From the NCBI RefSeq assembly GCF_003051085.1, contig NZ_QAOM01000007.1, positions 1 to 64,000 of the forward strand: DNA of 64,000 nucleotides. Reading direction: 5' to 3'. The notes beneath the pieces were generated by a model. That model had not been told where the DNA came from. It did not search any database and saw only the letters and a program-made list of their open reading frames with translations. Source of the stretch: Trichococcus patagoniensis (GTDB lineage Bacteria; Bacillota; Bacilli; Lactobacillales; Aerococcaceae). Position 1 is the first letter of the stretch; every line of letters begins with the position of its first letter. The position numbers and the translations under genes were made by a program. Positions 26,301 through 35,429 of the stretch are shown here, in pieces.

Positions 26301-26387
26301 ACGCGCTGCTTGATAAAAATAGCCTCGTAAAGGGTTTGTTTTGTAGTATAATGAACCGATACGGATAATCAACTGAACAATCTATTG

Positions 26388-26420
26388 ACCACTGTTTTAT
26401 GCAGATGCGCAGTGGTTTTG
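26388..26420 (+). promoter_or_regulatory. 5' leader hairpin before ftsK
   Basis: ACCACTG (26388-26394) and CAGTGGT (26410-26416) form a 7-bp stem followed by TTTTG. It lies about 35 bp downstream of a TATAAT box (26347-26352) and 30 bp before the ftsK start, so it sits in the leader and may be a weak attenuator. The role is inferred. Confidence 0.35.
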
Positions 26421-26449
26421 AGTAATTGATGGAAAAGGGGTTGGCATGT

Positions 26450-28900
26450 TTGGCGAAACGAACGACGACAACAAGAAAGAAAAAGAAGGCGACCGGGCAA
26501 AAGATATCCTATGAGCTTATCGGTGTGCTGTTTCTTTTCAGTTCAGCCTTAGGGATCGGACAACTCGGGTTTGCCGGTATAGCGCTGGCGAATTTTTTCC
26601 GTTTTTTTGTCGGCGAAACCTATCCGGTCAGTCTGGCGCTGTTTGGTGCCTATGGACTGTACCTGATTTTGAGAGGGAAAGAACCAAAAATAAGAAAGAA
26701 CTGGCTGATCAGCGGCATCCTGCTTTATTCGGCGGCGCTGCTTTATCTCCATTCTCAGGCTTTTGAGAAAGTCGTCACTGAGGGCGCATCGGTCATATCC
26801 GTAACGCTTGCCCGCTTTTTGGTCGATGTCAGGCAAGCGGATACGGCTTCAGAGATGGGCGGGGGCTTGATCGGGGCAGCCTTCTATACCGGAACCCATT
26901 TTTTGGTTTCGCAATGGGGCACTTACATCATCATCGGCCTGCTTGTATTTTTTGGTACGGCGGTCATATTCGGCTTCACGACGCATGATGTCATGGAAGT
27001 CGTGCGCAAAGTTGCCTTGATCTTCGGGCACAACAGCAAACGAGCGGTGCTTTACACGAAAGATAAAGTGGCCAGCTCAATCATCGATTCGAAAACAGTG
27101 AAGAAACCGACCAGGTCAAATAGCGTTTCGACCGACAAGAAACCTTCAATAGTCGAAAAAGCCAAAAATCAGATCAAAAGCGAATCGGCAGCGAAGAAAT
27201 TGATGAAGGAAGAAGCGGAAGCTTTGAAAGCATCAGAAAAAGAAACACTCGCCGAAAAAGAGCGTGAACCCGTTCAGCTGAAAATCGATAGCTTCCAGAA
27301 GCAACTTGAAAAAGCAGCCGAACACAAATATTTGGACAATGAAAAGAGCGCGTCAGCCCAACAGTCCAGGCTTGCAAAAACAACGGTTGGAGGCAGCGAG
27401 GAAGACAACAGCGGCGAGCTGGAGTTCGAAATCACTGCCGAACAGGAGAACAGGGATTACCATTTGCCGCCGGTCACTTTATTGAATGAAATCAAAGCGA
27501 TCGATCAATCGAATGAATATGCGACAATCGAAAAAAATGTCAAAAAGCTGGAAGAGACGTTCGCAAGCTTCGGGGTGGAGGCCAAAGTCACGAAAGCGAA
27601 TCTTGGGCCTGCCGTGACAAAATATGAGATCCAACCAGCCGTTGGGGTGAAGGTCAGCAAAATTGTCAGCCTCAGTGATGATTTGGCCCTGGCTTTAGCG
27701 GCAAAGGATATCCGTATCGAAGCGCCGATACCCGGGAAATCCTTCATCGGCATAGAAGTGCCGAACAGTGAAGTCAGCGTCGTATCCTTCCGGGATGTCA
27801 TGGAAGGTCAAAAGCACACGGACAAGCTGTTGGAGGTACCGTTAGGCCGGGACATCTCGGGCGTCGTGCAAAGCGCGAATCTGACGAAGATGCCCCATCT
27901 CCTGATTGCGGGTGCGACCGGAAGCGGAAAATCTGTTTGCATCAACGGCATCATTACGAGCATCTTGATGAAAGCCAAGCCGAACGAAGTGAAGATGATG
28001 ATGATCGATCCGAAAATGGTGGAATTGAACGTCTATAACGGGATTCCCCACTTGCTCACGCCGGTTGTCACGAATCCCCGCAAAGCGGCGCAAGCGCTCC
28101 ATAAAGTCGTAACGGAAATGGAAAGAAGATATGAATTGTTTGCCGGTACCGGTATGCGTAACATCGACGGCTATAATAATCTGATTGTGGAATACAATCT
28201 GGAGAACGGGGAAAATAATCCTACGTTGCCATACATCGTGGTCATCGTGGATGAGTTGGCCGACTTGATGATGGTGGCCAGCAATGAAGTCGAAGATGCG
28301 ATCACCCGATTGGCGCAGATGGCACGGGCTGCAGGAATACACATGATTTTGGCTACGCAACGGCCGAGTGTCGATGTCATCACCGGAATCATCAAAGCGA
28401 ACGTTCCTTCCCGGATCGCGTTTGCTGTATCCAGTTCGATCGATTCCAGAACGATAATCGATGGCTCCGGAGCAGAGAAGTTATTGGGCAGAGGCGATAT
28501 GCTCTTCCGTCCGATGGGTGAAAACAAACCGATCCGTGTGCAAGGGGCGTTCATTTCCGACGAAGAAGTGGAGCACATTGTCACTTTCGTCAAAAATCAG
28601 CAGGAAGCGAACTATGTCGAGGAGATGATGCCGACCGAAAATGTTGCGGTTGCAAGCAATGAACCGGAAGATGATCTTTTCGGGGAAGCTGTAGAATTCA
28701 TCAGATCGGATGAAACGGCAAGCATTTCCAAATTGCAGCGGAGATTCCGGATCGGCTATAACCGGGCAGCGCGGCTGATCGACGAGATGGAAGCGCGAGG
28801 GATCGTCGGACCGGCTGATGGAAGCAAGCCCAGAAAAGTGAACATTAGCGAAGGCATATATGAAAATGATACGGATATACCCTACGATTCCGAGGTTTGA
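26450..28900 (+). CDS. ftsK: DNA translocase FtsK/SpoIIIE
   Basis: An 816-residue septal DNA pump that clears chromosome arms from the closing division septum. Four or five helices occupy residues about 25-180, a Lys/Glu-rich linker about 195-330, and the hexameric motor follows with Walker A GATGSGKS (488-495) and Walker B in [10 protein letters not shown]. The C-terminal gamma winged helix (about 750-816) reads the orienting DNA sequences. The TTG at 26450 is chosen because AAAGGGG lies 9 nt upstream and the protein then opens [13 protein letters not shown], typical of the family; the ATG at 26429 has no such site. Confidence 0.95.
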   Translation: MAKRTTTTRKKKKATGQKISYELIGVLFLFSSALGIGQLGFAGIALANFFRFFVGETYPVSLALFGAYGLYLILRGKEPKIRKNWLISGILLYSAALLYLHSQAFEKVVTEGASVISVTLARFLVDVRQADTASEMGGGLIGAAFYTGTHFLVSQWGTYIIIGLLVFFGTAVIFGFTTHDVMEVVRKVALIFGHNSKRAVLYTKDKVASSIIDSKTVKKPTRSNSVSTDKKPSIVEKAKNQIKSESAAKKLMKEEAEALKASEKETLAEKEREPVQLKIDSFQKQLEKAAEHKYLDNEKSASAQQSRLAKTTVGGSEEDNSGELEFEITAEQENRDYHLPPVTLLNEIKAIDQSNEYATIEKNVKKLEETFASFGVEAKVTKANLGPAVTKYEIQPAVGVKVSKIVSLSDDLALALAAKDIRIEAPIPGKSFIGIEVPNSEVSVVSFRDVMEGQKHTDKLLEVPLGRDISGVVQSANLTKMPHLLIAGATGSGKSVCINGIITSILMKAKPNEVKMMMIDPKMVELNVYNGIPHLLTPVVTNPRKAAQALHKVVTEMERRYELFAGTGMRNIDGYNNLIVEYNLENGENNPTLPYIVVIVDELADLMMVASNEVEDAITRLAQMARAAGIHMILATQRPSVDVITGIIKANVPSRIAFAVSSSIDSRTIIDGSGAEKLLGRGDMLFRPMGENKPIRVQGAFISDEEVEHIVTFVKNQQEANYVEEMMPTENVAVASNEPEDDLFGEAVEFIRSDETASISKLQRRFRIGYNRAARLIDEMEARGIVGPADGSKPRKVNISEGIYENDTDIPYDSEV

Positions 28901-28986
28901 TCCTAGCGATTCCGACAAATATATGGATATTAAATGAAAAAACGATTACAAAACAAGTCAATATTATTTATTTTTTAAAGAATACA

Positions 28987-29023
28987 TGATATGATATTTT
29001 TTGTAAGAAGCTTGTACTTACAA
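28987..29023 (+). promoter_or_regulatory. Promoter and candidate operator of the nucleoside importer
   Basis: TGATATGAT (28987-28995) is a TG-extended -10 box below a very AT-rich stretch. Immediately downstream, where transcription should start, TTGTAAG (29001-29007) and CTTACAA (29017-29023) form an inverted repeat with a 9-bp centre, positioned as a repressor site or a leader hairpin. Confidence 0.5.
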
Positions 29024-29054
29024 GTTCAAAAAATTGAAGTTTATTGGAGGGGTC

Positions 29055-30128
29055 ATGGTGAAGAAGCAAAAATATGTTAGTTTATTGGCATTAGGTTTAG
29101 GTGTCAGCACAATCCTGGCAGCTTGCGGCGGCAACGGCGACACGGCTGACAGCAGTGCAACAGGTTCCAGCACAGCAGAGGGAACGGAAGATAACTTCAC
29201 TATCGCAATGGTTACCGACGTCGGCGGCGTGGATGACAAATCATTCAACCAAAGCGCATGGGGCGAAGAAAACGGCAAAGAAAAAGGAATCGATGGATAT
29301 GATTATATCCAATCAAACGCCGATTCGGAATTTGTGACGAACTTGAACACTGCCGTAAACAGTAATTTTGATCTAGTATTCGGTATCGGGTACAAGTTGA
29401 AATCAGCGATGCAGGATGTGGCAACACAAAACCCGGATACAATGTTCGCCATCATCGATGATGTCATCGAAGGCGAGAACACGGTTTCAGTATCATTCAA
29501 AGACAATGAAGCTGCTTTCTTGGCTGGTGTGGCTGCTGCCAAAACAACCAAAACCAACCAATTAGGCTTCATCGGCGGACAAGAGAGCGTCGTAATCGAT
29601 CGCTTTGAAGCTGGATTCATAGCTGGTGCCCAATCCGTTAATCCTGATATAGATGTAAAAGTTGAATATGTCGGCTCGTTCGGCGATGCCGCCGGCGGAA
29701 AATCAAAAGCTGCCGCAATGTACGCGAGCGGAATCGATGTCATTTATCAAGCTGCCGGAGATTCCGGAAACGGTGTATTCTCAGAAGCTAAAGATATCGT
29801 GAAAGCTGACCCTTCAAAAGAAATCTGGGTAATCGGCGTTGACCGTGACCAAACAGAAGAAGGTTTGTTGACTCTTGATGACGGCACTGAAAGAAACCTT
29901 ACTTTGACTTCAACGTTGAAGGGTGTAGGCACTGCCGCTAAGGATATCGCTACATTAACGATGAACGGCGAATTTCCGGCAGGAGAAGTGTTGAATTTCG
30001 GGTTGGCTGAAGAAGGCGTCGATTTGACTGACGGCCAATTGAGCCCCGATGCGTTGACTGCTGTCAATGATGCGAAAGCAGAAATTTTGGAAGGAACGCT
30101 TGCTGTTCCGGAGTCTCCAGAAAACTAA
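29055..30128 (+). CDS. BMP family lipoprotein, nucleoside ABC transporter substrate-binding protein
   Basis: A 357-residue lipoprotein that captures nucleosides outside the cell and hands them to the permeases encoded downstream (NupN/BmpA/PnrA family). The signal peptide ends in LAAC with Cys24, followed by a Gly/Ser/Thr-rich linker. The family motifs MVTDVGGVDDKSFNQSAW near the start, GIGYKLKSA, and GVDRDQTEEG with the ligand-binding Asp are present. The ATG at 29055 follows GGAGGGG. A terminator after the gene probably gives it a higher expression than the membrane genes. Confidence 0.93.
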   Translation: MVKKQKYVSLLALGLGVSTILAACGGNGDTADSSATGSSTAEGTEDNFTIAMVTDVGGVDDKSFNQSAWGEENGKEKGIDGYDYIQSNADSEFVTNLNTAVNSNFDLVFGIGYKLKSAMQDVATQNPDTMFAIIDDVIEGENTVSVSFKDNEAAFLAGVAAAKTTKTNQLGFIGGQESVVIDRFEAGFIAGAQSVNPDIDVKVEYVGSFGDAAGGKSKAAAMYASGIDVIYQAAGDSGNGVFSEAKDIVKADPSKEIWVIGVDRDQTEEGLLTLDDGTERNLTLTSTLKGVGTAAKDIATLTMNGEFPAGEVLNFGLAEEGVDLTDGQLSPDALTAVNDAKAEILEGTLAVPESPEN

Positions 30129-30147
30129 TCACGTTTTAAAATTTTAT

Positions 30148-30193
30148 GAAGCAACTTGATTCCGGTTAGGATATTGAGTTGCTTCTCTTTTTT
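30148..30193 (+). terminator. Intra-operon terminator after the substrate-binding protein gene
   Basis: GAAGCAACT (30148-30156) pairs with AGTTGCTTC (30177-30185); T-rich sequence follows. It lies between the lipoprotein gene and the ATPase gene, so partial read-through may set their ratio. Confidence 0.75.
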
Positions 30194-30397
30194 TGTGCGG
30201 ACCGCCCCAGGAAGTTTCAAGTCCGCATAAAAAATGAACAAATGTTTAGGTTTCGTGACAAACAAAAGTGGATAGGAATTTGGAAATACTTTATAATAGG
30301 TGTGAAATGGTGTTTTACGGTATTATATTTTATAAGCGTGTCTCACTGCTGCATGAGGGAATGCATGCATTCAATATTAGTAAGGGGTGGAATCAGC

Positions 30398-31972
30398 ATG
30401 ACAGAAGAAAATTATGTCATTGAGATGATTGGCGTAACAAAAGCTTTCGGCAATTATAAAGCGAATGATGATATTTTTCTCAGCTTGAAAAAAGGTGAAA
30501 TTCACGCTTTGTTGGGTGAAAATGGCGCAGGCAAGTCGACTTTGATGAATATTCTCTCTGGTCTTTTGGAGCCTACAAGCGGGACCATCAAGGTCAAAGG
30601 GCAAGAGGTCAAAATCAGTTCCCCGGGTGTTGCCGATAAATTGGGGATCGGAATGGTGCACCAACATTTTATGCTGGTCAAGGACTTCACGGTTACGGAA
30701 AACATCATTCTGGGCAGTGAGCCGAGCAGACTCGGTGTTTTGAATAAAAAGGCAGCCGCTGACGTGATTGCGGATTTGTCCAATAAATATCGCTTGGCAG
30801 TCAATCCTTCCGCCAAAATCGAGGACATCACGGTCGGAATGCAACAAAGGGTCGAAATCCTGAAAACATTGTACCGCGGGGCGGACGTCCTCATTTTTGA
30901 CGAACCAACGGCAGTGTTGACACCCCAAGAAATTGACGAATTGATGTCGATAATGAGGGAATTGACGAAAGAAGGCAAGTCAATCATCCTGATCACGCAT
31001 AAACTGGACGAAATCAAAGCAGTTGCCGACCGTTGCACGGTAATCCGCAAGGGCAAGAGCATCGGCACCGTCGACGTGAAGCAGACATCCCAGCAAGAAC
31101 TGGCCGATATGATGGTGGGGCGTTCCGTTCTGTTCCGCACAGTCAAAAAACCATCCCAACCGAAACAGGCCGTGTTGGAAGTTGAAGGATTGACGGTTAA
31201 GGAAAGTCGTGGTCTGGAAGCCGTGCGTAATTTGAATCTTACTGTAAGGGCCGGCGAAATCGTCGGAATCGCCGGGATAGACGGGAACGGCCAAAGCGAA
31301 CTGATCCAAGCCATCACTGGCTTGCGGAAAAGCGAGAGCGGAACCGTCAAGCTGAACGGCGAAACCATCACGAACTTGGCTCCGCGCAAAATCACTGAGT
31401 CAGGTTTGGGGCATATCCCTGAAGACCGACAAAAGTTCGGTCTGATCCTCCCGATGCGCCTGGATGAGAACATCGCCCTGCAGACTTATTATCAGGAACC
31501 TTACAGCAAAAACAGCTTCCTGAACGATAAAGCCATCGAGAGCCATGCGATTGAATTGATCAGAGAGTTTGATGTGCGGACCCAAAGTGAAAAATCGACG
31601 GCAGGTTCATTGTCCGGCGGGAACCAACAAAAAGCGATCATCGCCAGGGAAGTCGATCGGAATCCTTCTTTGTTGATCGCGGCCCAACCGACGAGAGGCT
31701 TGGATGTGGGGGCAATCGAATTTATCCATAAACGCTTGATCGAGCAAAGGGATAAGGATAAGGCGATCCTCCTGATGAGCTTCGAGTTGGATGAAATCTT
31801 GAATCTCTCCGATATCATCGCCGTGATGTTTGAAGGTGAGATTGTGGCCTACGTCAAGCCGGAGGAAACCTCCGAACAAGAACTGGGCTTGCTGATGGCC
31901 GGCTCCTCTTTGGAAAAGGCCCGGGAAGAATTGGAAAAAAACAAGGAAGAGGAGGGAAACCTTCATGAGTAA
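30398..31972 (+). CDS. Nucleoside ABC transporter ATP-binding protein, NupO-like
   Basis: A 524-residue ATPase with two nucleotide-binding domains in one chain. The first (about 5-240) has Walker A GENGAGKST at 40-48 and Walker B LIFDEPTAVL; the second (about 255-505) has a degenerate Walker A (GIDGNGQSEL, Lys replaced by Gln) and the signature LSGGNQQKAIIAREV, as usual in this sugar/nucleoside family. The ATG follows AAGGGGTGG. The 269-bp gap before it holds the terminator and possible promoter hexamers (TATAAT at 30292) without a good -35 box. The permease overlaps its end by 8 nt. Confidence 0.93.
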   Translation: MTEENYVIEMIGVTKAFGNYKANDDIFLSLKKGEIHALLGENGAGKSTLMNILSGLLEPTSGTIKVKGQEVKISSPGVADKLGIGMVHQHFMLVKDFTVTENIILGSEPSRLGVLNKKAAADVIADLSNKYRLAVNPSAKIEDITVGMQQRVEILKTLYRGADVLIFDEPTAVLTPQEIDELMSIMRELTKEGKSIILITHKLDEIKAVADRCTVIRKGKSIGTVDVKQTSQQELADMMVGRSVLFRTVKKPSQPKQAVLEVEGLTVKESRGLEAVRNLNLTVRAGEIVGIAGIDGNGQSELIQAITGLRKSESGTVKLNGETITNLAPRKITESGLGHIPEDRQKFGLILPMRLDENIALQTYYQEPYSKNSFLNDKAIESHAIELIREFDVRTQSEKSTAGSLSGGNQQKAIIAREVDRNPSLLIAAQPTRGLDVGAIEFIHKRLIEQRDKDKAILLMSFELDEILNLSDIIAVMFEGEIVAYVKPEETSEQELGLLMAGSSLEKAREELEKNKEEEGNLHE

Positions 31973-33038
31973 TCAACAAGGAGCCACTCGCATCCAAGGG
32001 ATTATCGTACCTTTACTTTCAGTCATATTAGGTCTGTTGATCGGCGCAATCGTCATGTGGTCTTTCGGTTATGATGCCATCGCAGGTTATTCCGCCATGC
32101 TGAAGGGCGCATTCGGATCGCCATTTTACATAGGCGAATTACTGCGTGAAGCGACCCCCTTGATTCTGGTCGCATTGGGTTTTGCGGTAGCCAACACAGC
32201 CGGATTCTTCAACATCGGTGTAGCGGGCCAAACCTTATTTGGCTGGTTGGCATCCGTCAGCGTCGCCCAGTTGCTGCCTGAATTGCCGAAAATCGTATTG
32301 TTGCCTTTATGCATTTTGGCTGGTGTTGCCGCTGGAGCTTTATGGGCGGGCATCGCCGGCGTTTTGCGTGCCTATTTCAATACAAGTGAAGTGATCGTCA
32401 CCATCATGCTGAATCATACAGCTCTATACATCAACAACCACATCGTCAGGAATGTTTTGACGGATTCCGGAGACTCTACGGCCAGAATCACAGAAAATGC
32501 CAGTCTAAGGGTGCCGTTCTTATCGGAAGTGACGCGCAATTCGACGCTGCATGCCGGCATCTTCATTGCCCTCATCATGATTGCGGTAGTTTGGGTGCTG
32601 ATGAAAAAAACAACGTACGGCTTCGAATTCCGTTCAGTCGGATTGAATCCTGATGCAGCCGATTACGCAGGGATGAACGCCAAGAAGAACATCATTTTGG
32701 CCATGTTGATCAGCGGCGGCTTGGCCGGTTTGGGGGGCGCAATGGAAGGTTTAGGGAATTTCCAAAATATGTTTGTTCAAGGTGCGATGCCTTCAGTGGG
32801 ATTCGATGGCATGGCCGTCGCCTTGTTGGGCATCGGTAGTCCTGTTGGTATCCTCTTTGCTGCACTTCTGTTCAGCACGCTGAAAATCGGCGGAACGAGT
32901 ATGCCACTTATGTCCGGCGTACCGGTGGAAATCGTCGATATCGTGATTGCGTCAATCATCTTCTTCGTCGGCGCGAGCTATATCATCCGACTGTTGGTCA
33001 ACAAACTGTCCAAAGTCAATAAAAAGGAGGTGGCGTGA
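31965..33038 (+). CDS. Nucleoside ABC transporter permease, NupP-like
   Basis: A 357-residue membrane permease of the BPD_transp_2 family with about ten hydrophobic segments. The EAATP-like ELLREATPLILVALGFAVA stretch near residue 60 and the FNIGVAGQ motif mark the branch that partners BMP lipoproteins. The start lies inside the ATPase gene with a GAGGAGGG site. The second permease starts 1 nt after its stop. Confidence 0.92.
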   Translation: MSNQQGATRIQGIIVPLLSVILGLLIGAIVMWSFGYDAIAGYSAMLKGAFGSPFYIGELLREATPLILVALGFAVANTAGFFNIGVAGQTLFGWLASVSVAQLLPELPKIVLLPLCILAGVAAGALWAGIAGVLRAYFNTSEVIVTIMLNHTALYINNHIVRNVLTDSGDSTARITENASLRVPFLSEVTRNSTLHAGIFIALIMIAVVWVLMKKTTYGFEFRSVGLNPDAADYAGMNAKKNIILAMLISGGLAGLGGAMEGLGNFQNMFVQGAMPSVGFDGMAVALLGIGSPVGILFAALLFSTLKIGGTSMPLMSGVPVEIVDIVIASIIFFVGASYIIRLLVNKLSKVNKKEVA

Positions 33039-33039
33039 G

Positions 33040-33999
33040 ATGGACTTGCTAGCGATTCTATCTATTATCGTATCCTCGGCTTTGATCTATTCTGCGCCTT
33101 TGATCTTCACCGGCCTTGGCGGAACATTCTCGGAACGGAGCGGTATCGTCAACGTGGGATTGGAAGGCACGATGGTCATGGGAGCCTTCTCAGCCATAGT
33201 CTTTAATCTGAACTACGCCGACAATCTTGGCAAGATGACCCCTTGGATTGCGTTGTTGGTGGCTGGGGCAGTCGGTATCTTCTTTTCGATCATCCATGCA
33301 GTTGCCACCATCAACTTAAGAGCGAACCATATCGTTTCCGGAACGGTCATCAATATGCTTGCACCTGCGCTGGCGGTGTTTTTGACTAAGGTTCTTTATG
33401 AAGGAAAAGGCCAAACCGCCTTCATCATCCAGAACTTCGGGAAGACCAGTTTCCCTATCTTGAAGGATATCCCGATTATCGGTCAGATATTTTTCACCAA
33501 CACATCAGCTCCAGCTTATGCAGCGATCGCAACAGCGCTTGTCTGCTACTTCATCATCTTCAAGACGACTTTCGGCTTGCGTCTGCGTTCAGTCGGGGAA
33601 CACCCGCAAGCGGCAGATACATTAGGGATCAATGTCTACGTGATGCGTTACGCGGGCGTGTTGATTTCCGGCTTTTTGGGCGGAGTGGGTGGCGCCATCG
33701 TCTCCCAGTCGATCAGCCTGAATTTTTCCGGATCAACGATTGCCGGTCAAGGATTCATTGCCATGGCTGCCATGATTTTCGGCAAGTGGAATCCTATCGG
33801 AGTGATGGGCGCGGCGATTTTCTTCGGCTTCGCCCAGAGTTTGGGGGTCATCGGCAGCTATATTCCGGTCATCCAGAATATACCTTCCGTCTATCTCCAG
33901 ATTGCACCTTATGTCATTACGATCATTGTGCTTGTAGGTTTTATCGGTAAATCCAGAGGCCCAGCCGCTAACGGTACGACTTACATCAAATCAAAGTAA
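33040..33999 (+). CDS. Nucleoside ABC transporter permease, NupQ-like
   Basis: A 319-residue membrane permease, the second half of the channel. Its APLIFTGLGGTFSERSGIVNVGLEG segment is diagnostic of the NupQ/YufQ branch; about nine hydrophobic segments follow. The ATG at 33040 follows AAAAAGGAGG; an upstream in-frame extension would overlap the first permease gene. The gene ends the four-gene importer, and a terminator follows. Confidence 0.92.
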   Translation: MDLLAILSIIVSSALIYSAPLIFTGLGGTFSERSGIVNVGLEGTMVMGAFSAIVFNLNYADNLGKMTPWIALLVAGAVGIFFSIIHAVATINLRANHIVSGTVINMLAPALAVFLTKVLYEGKGQTAFIIQNFGKTSFPILKDIPIIGQIFFTNTSAPAYAAIATALVCYFIIFKTTFGLRLRSVGEHPQAADTLGINVYVMRYAGVLISGFLGGVGGAIVSQSISLNFSGSTIAGQGFIAMAAMIFGKWNPIGVMGAAIFFGFAQSLGVIGSYIPVIQNIPSVYLQIAPYVITIIVLVGFIGKSRGPAANGTTYIKSK

Positions 34000-34012
34000 T
34001 CTCTGACAGCAA

Positions 34013-34049
34013 GAAGGGTTGGCTCAAGACGAGTCAGCCTTTTCTTTTT
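34013..34049 (+). terminator. Terminator of the nucleoside importer
   Basis: A 10-11-bp stem with G-T pairs (AAGGGTTGGCTC against GAGTCAGCCTT) and a short loop, followed by TTTTCTTTTT. Confidence 0.7.
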
Positions 34050-34151
34050 GCGCTGCGCATGGGTCAGCGTGGACAAGGAAGGGCTTAATTGAAAAAAAGC
34101 CTGAACTAGAGTATAGTTTTCCCTATCGACAAATAAAATAGCTTACAGGAC

Positions 34152-35429
34152 GTGAAATGGATGGAATATAAATTAAAGCAAGGCGTTACGGCCTATATCG
34201 AGCCTTCCGATAAATACAAAACCGTATTGATCCAGTACAAATTCAGGACGAGTTTCGGCGGGAAAACTGCTACGGAACGTTCTTTGGTGAAGAACATGCT
34301 TGAAACGAACAGCATGCAGTACCCAAGCCAAAGCGAAATGGATCTGAAAATGGCCAGCCTTTACGGTGCTACGTTGCATACGCAATCCCAGCGCTTCGGC
34401 AAGCAGCATGTCGTGACGATGAGTCTATCCGTTGTCAATGATAAATTCATCGGAGGCGACGATACACTTTTGGAAGAGGCGTTCGCTTTTCTGGAAGAAA
34501 TCATCTTCAGGCCCAATGCCGAAGACGGCAAGTTCCACGAGAAGACTTTTTTGAGGGAAAAGGAAAATCTGCATAATTATTTCGAATCGCTGATCGAAGA
34601 CAAGTCAGCTTATGCGCGCACGCGCTTGAACCAAGTGTTGTTTGAGGGGACGGATCAAGCGTATCAAGGCATCGGTGATGCCGGCTTCCTTGAGGATATC
34701 ACCTCAGGCAGCCTGTTCGGATGCTATGAAGAGATGATCGGGTCGAATCAATTGGATATCCTCGTTTCGGGTGATGTAGCACCTGAACGGATATTGAATA
34801 TATTGGCTGCCCAGAAGCTTTCGGACAGGAAAGAAACCGAAAAAGAGGTATTCTATTTCCGCGAAAAGGACACGGAACCCGTCACTTCAAGCGAAACCCA
34901 AGACATCAATCAAGGCAAGTTGTTTTTCGGTTTTTCTTCACCCGTCTATTACATGAATGACCATTATTTTGCCGGCTTGGTTTTTGATGGACTCTTTGGG
35001 AGCTTCCCGCATTCAAAACTGTTCCAGAATGTCCGTGAAAAAGAGAGTTTGGCTTACTCGGCTTCAAGCGGCTTGGACTTTCTGCGTGGGGTCATGACTG
35101 TCGGCACCGGCATCGAGTTCGATAAACGCGATCAGGTCGAGAAAATCGTTCTGGCGCAACTGCAGGATATGCAAGCAGGGGATTTCTCGGATGCCTTGAT
35201 CGCTCAAACCAAAAGCATGCTGATCAACCACTACAAACAAAATGATGATTATCAGGGCAGAAGTTTGGCGAAGCAGTACCAGGATATCCTGATCATAGAA
35301 AATCCTCTTTCGCAGGAGCAATGGATCGCTGGCTTGAATGCGGTGACGAAGGAACAGATCATTGCTGTTGCGGAAAAAATGACTTTGCAGGCGATATTTT
35401 TCTTGAAAGGCGAGGCGACAGATGAATAA
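34152..35429 (+). CDS. M16 family peptidase-like protein, YmfF type (no HXXEH)
   Basis: A 425-residue protein of the pitrilysin/processing-peptidase fold. The zinc motif HXXEH expected near residue 45 is replaced (RSLVKNML), so this is the noncatalytic partner, as in Bacillus YmfF. The next gene encodes the active partner and overlaps by 8 nt. Such pairs are thought to act as heterodimers; substrate unknown. The GTG at 34152 and the ATG at 34161 are both possible starts, as AGGA lies just upstream. Confidence 0.88.
   Translation: MKWMEYKLKQGVTAYIEPSDKYKTVLIQYKFRTSFGGKTATERSLVKNMLETNSMQYPSQSEMDLKMASLYGATLHTQSQRFGKQHVVTMSLSVVNDKFIGGDDTLLEEAFAFLEEIIFRPNAEDGKFHEKTFLREKENLHNYFESLIEDKSAYARTRLNQVLFEGTDQAYQGIGDAGFLEDITSGSLFGCYEEMIGSNQLDILVSGDVAPERILNILAAQKLSDRKETEKEVFYFREKDTEPVTSSETQDINQGKLFFGFSSPVYYMNDHYFAGLVFDGLFGSFPHSKLFQNVREKESLAYSASSGLDFLRGVMTVGTGIEFDKRDQVEKIVLAQLQDMQAGDFSDALIAQTKSMLINHYKQNDDYQGRSLAKQYQDILIIENPLSQEQWIAGLNAVTKEQIIAVAEKMTLQAIFFLKGEATDE

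Noticed and set aside
30236-30249. TGAACAAATGTTTA as a LexA box before the ATPase gene
   Set aside because: The inner bases fit, but both outer bases are wrong and there is no reason for SOS control of a nucleoside importer.
30502-31473. A 323-codon minus-strand frame opposite the nucleoside ATPase gene
   Set aside because: Shadow frame; low-complexity Ser/Pro-rich translation and no ribosome binding site.
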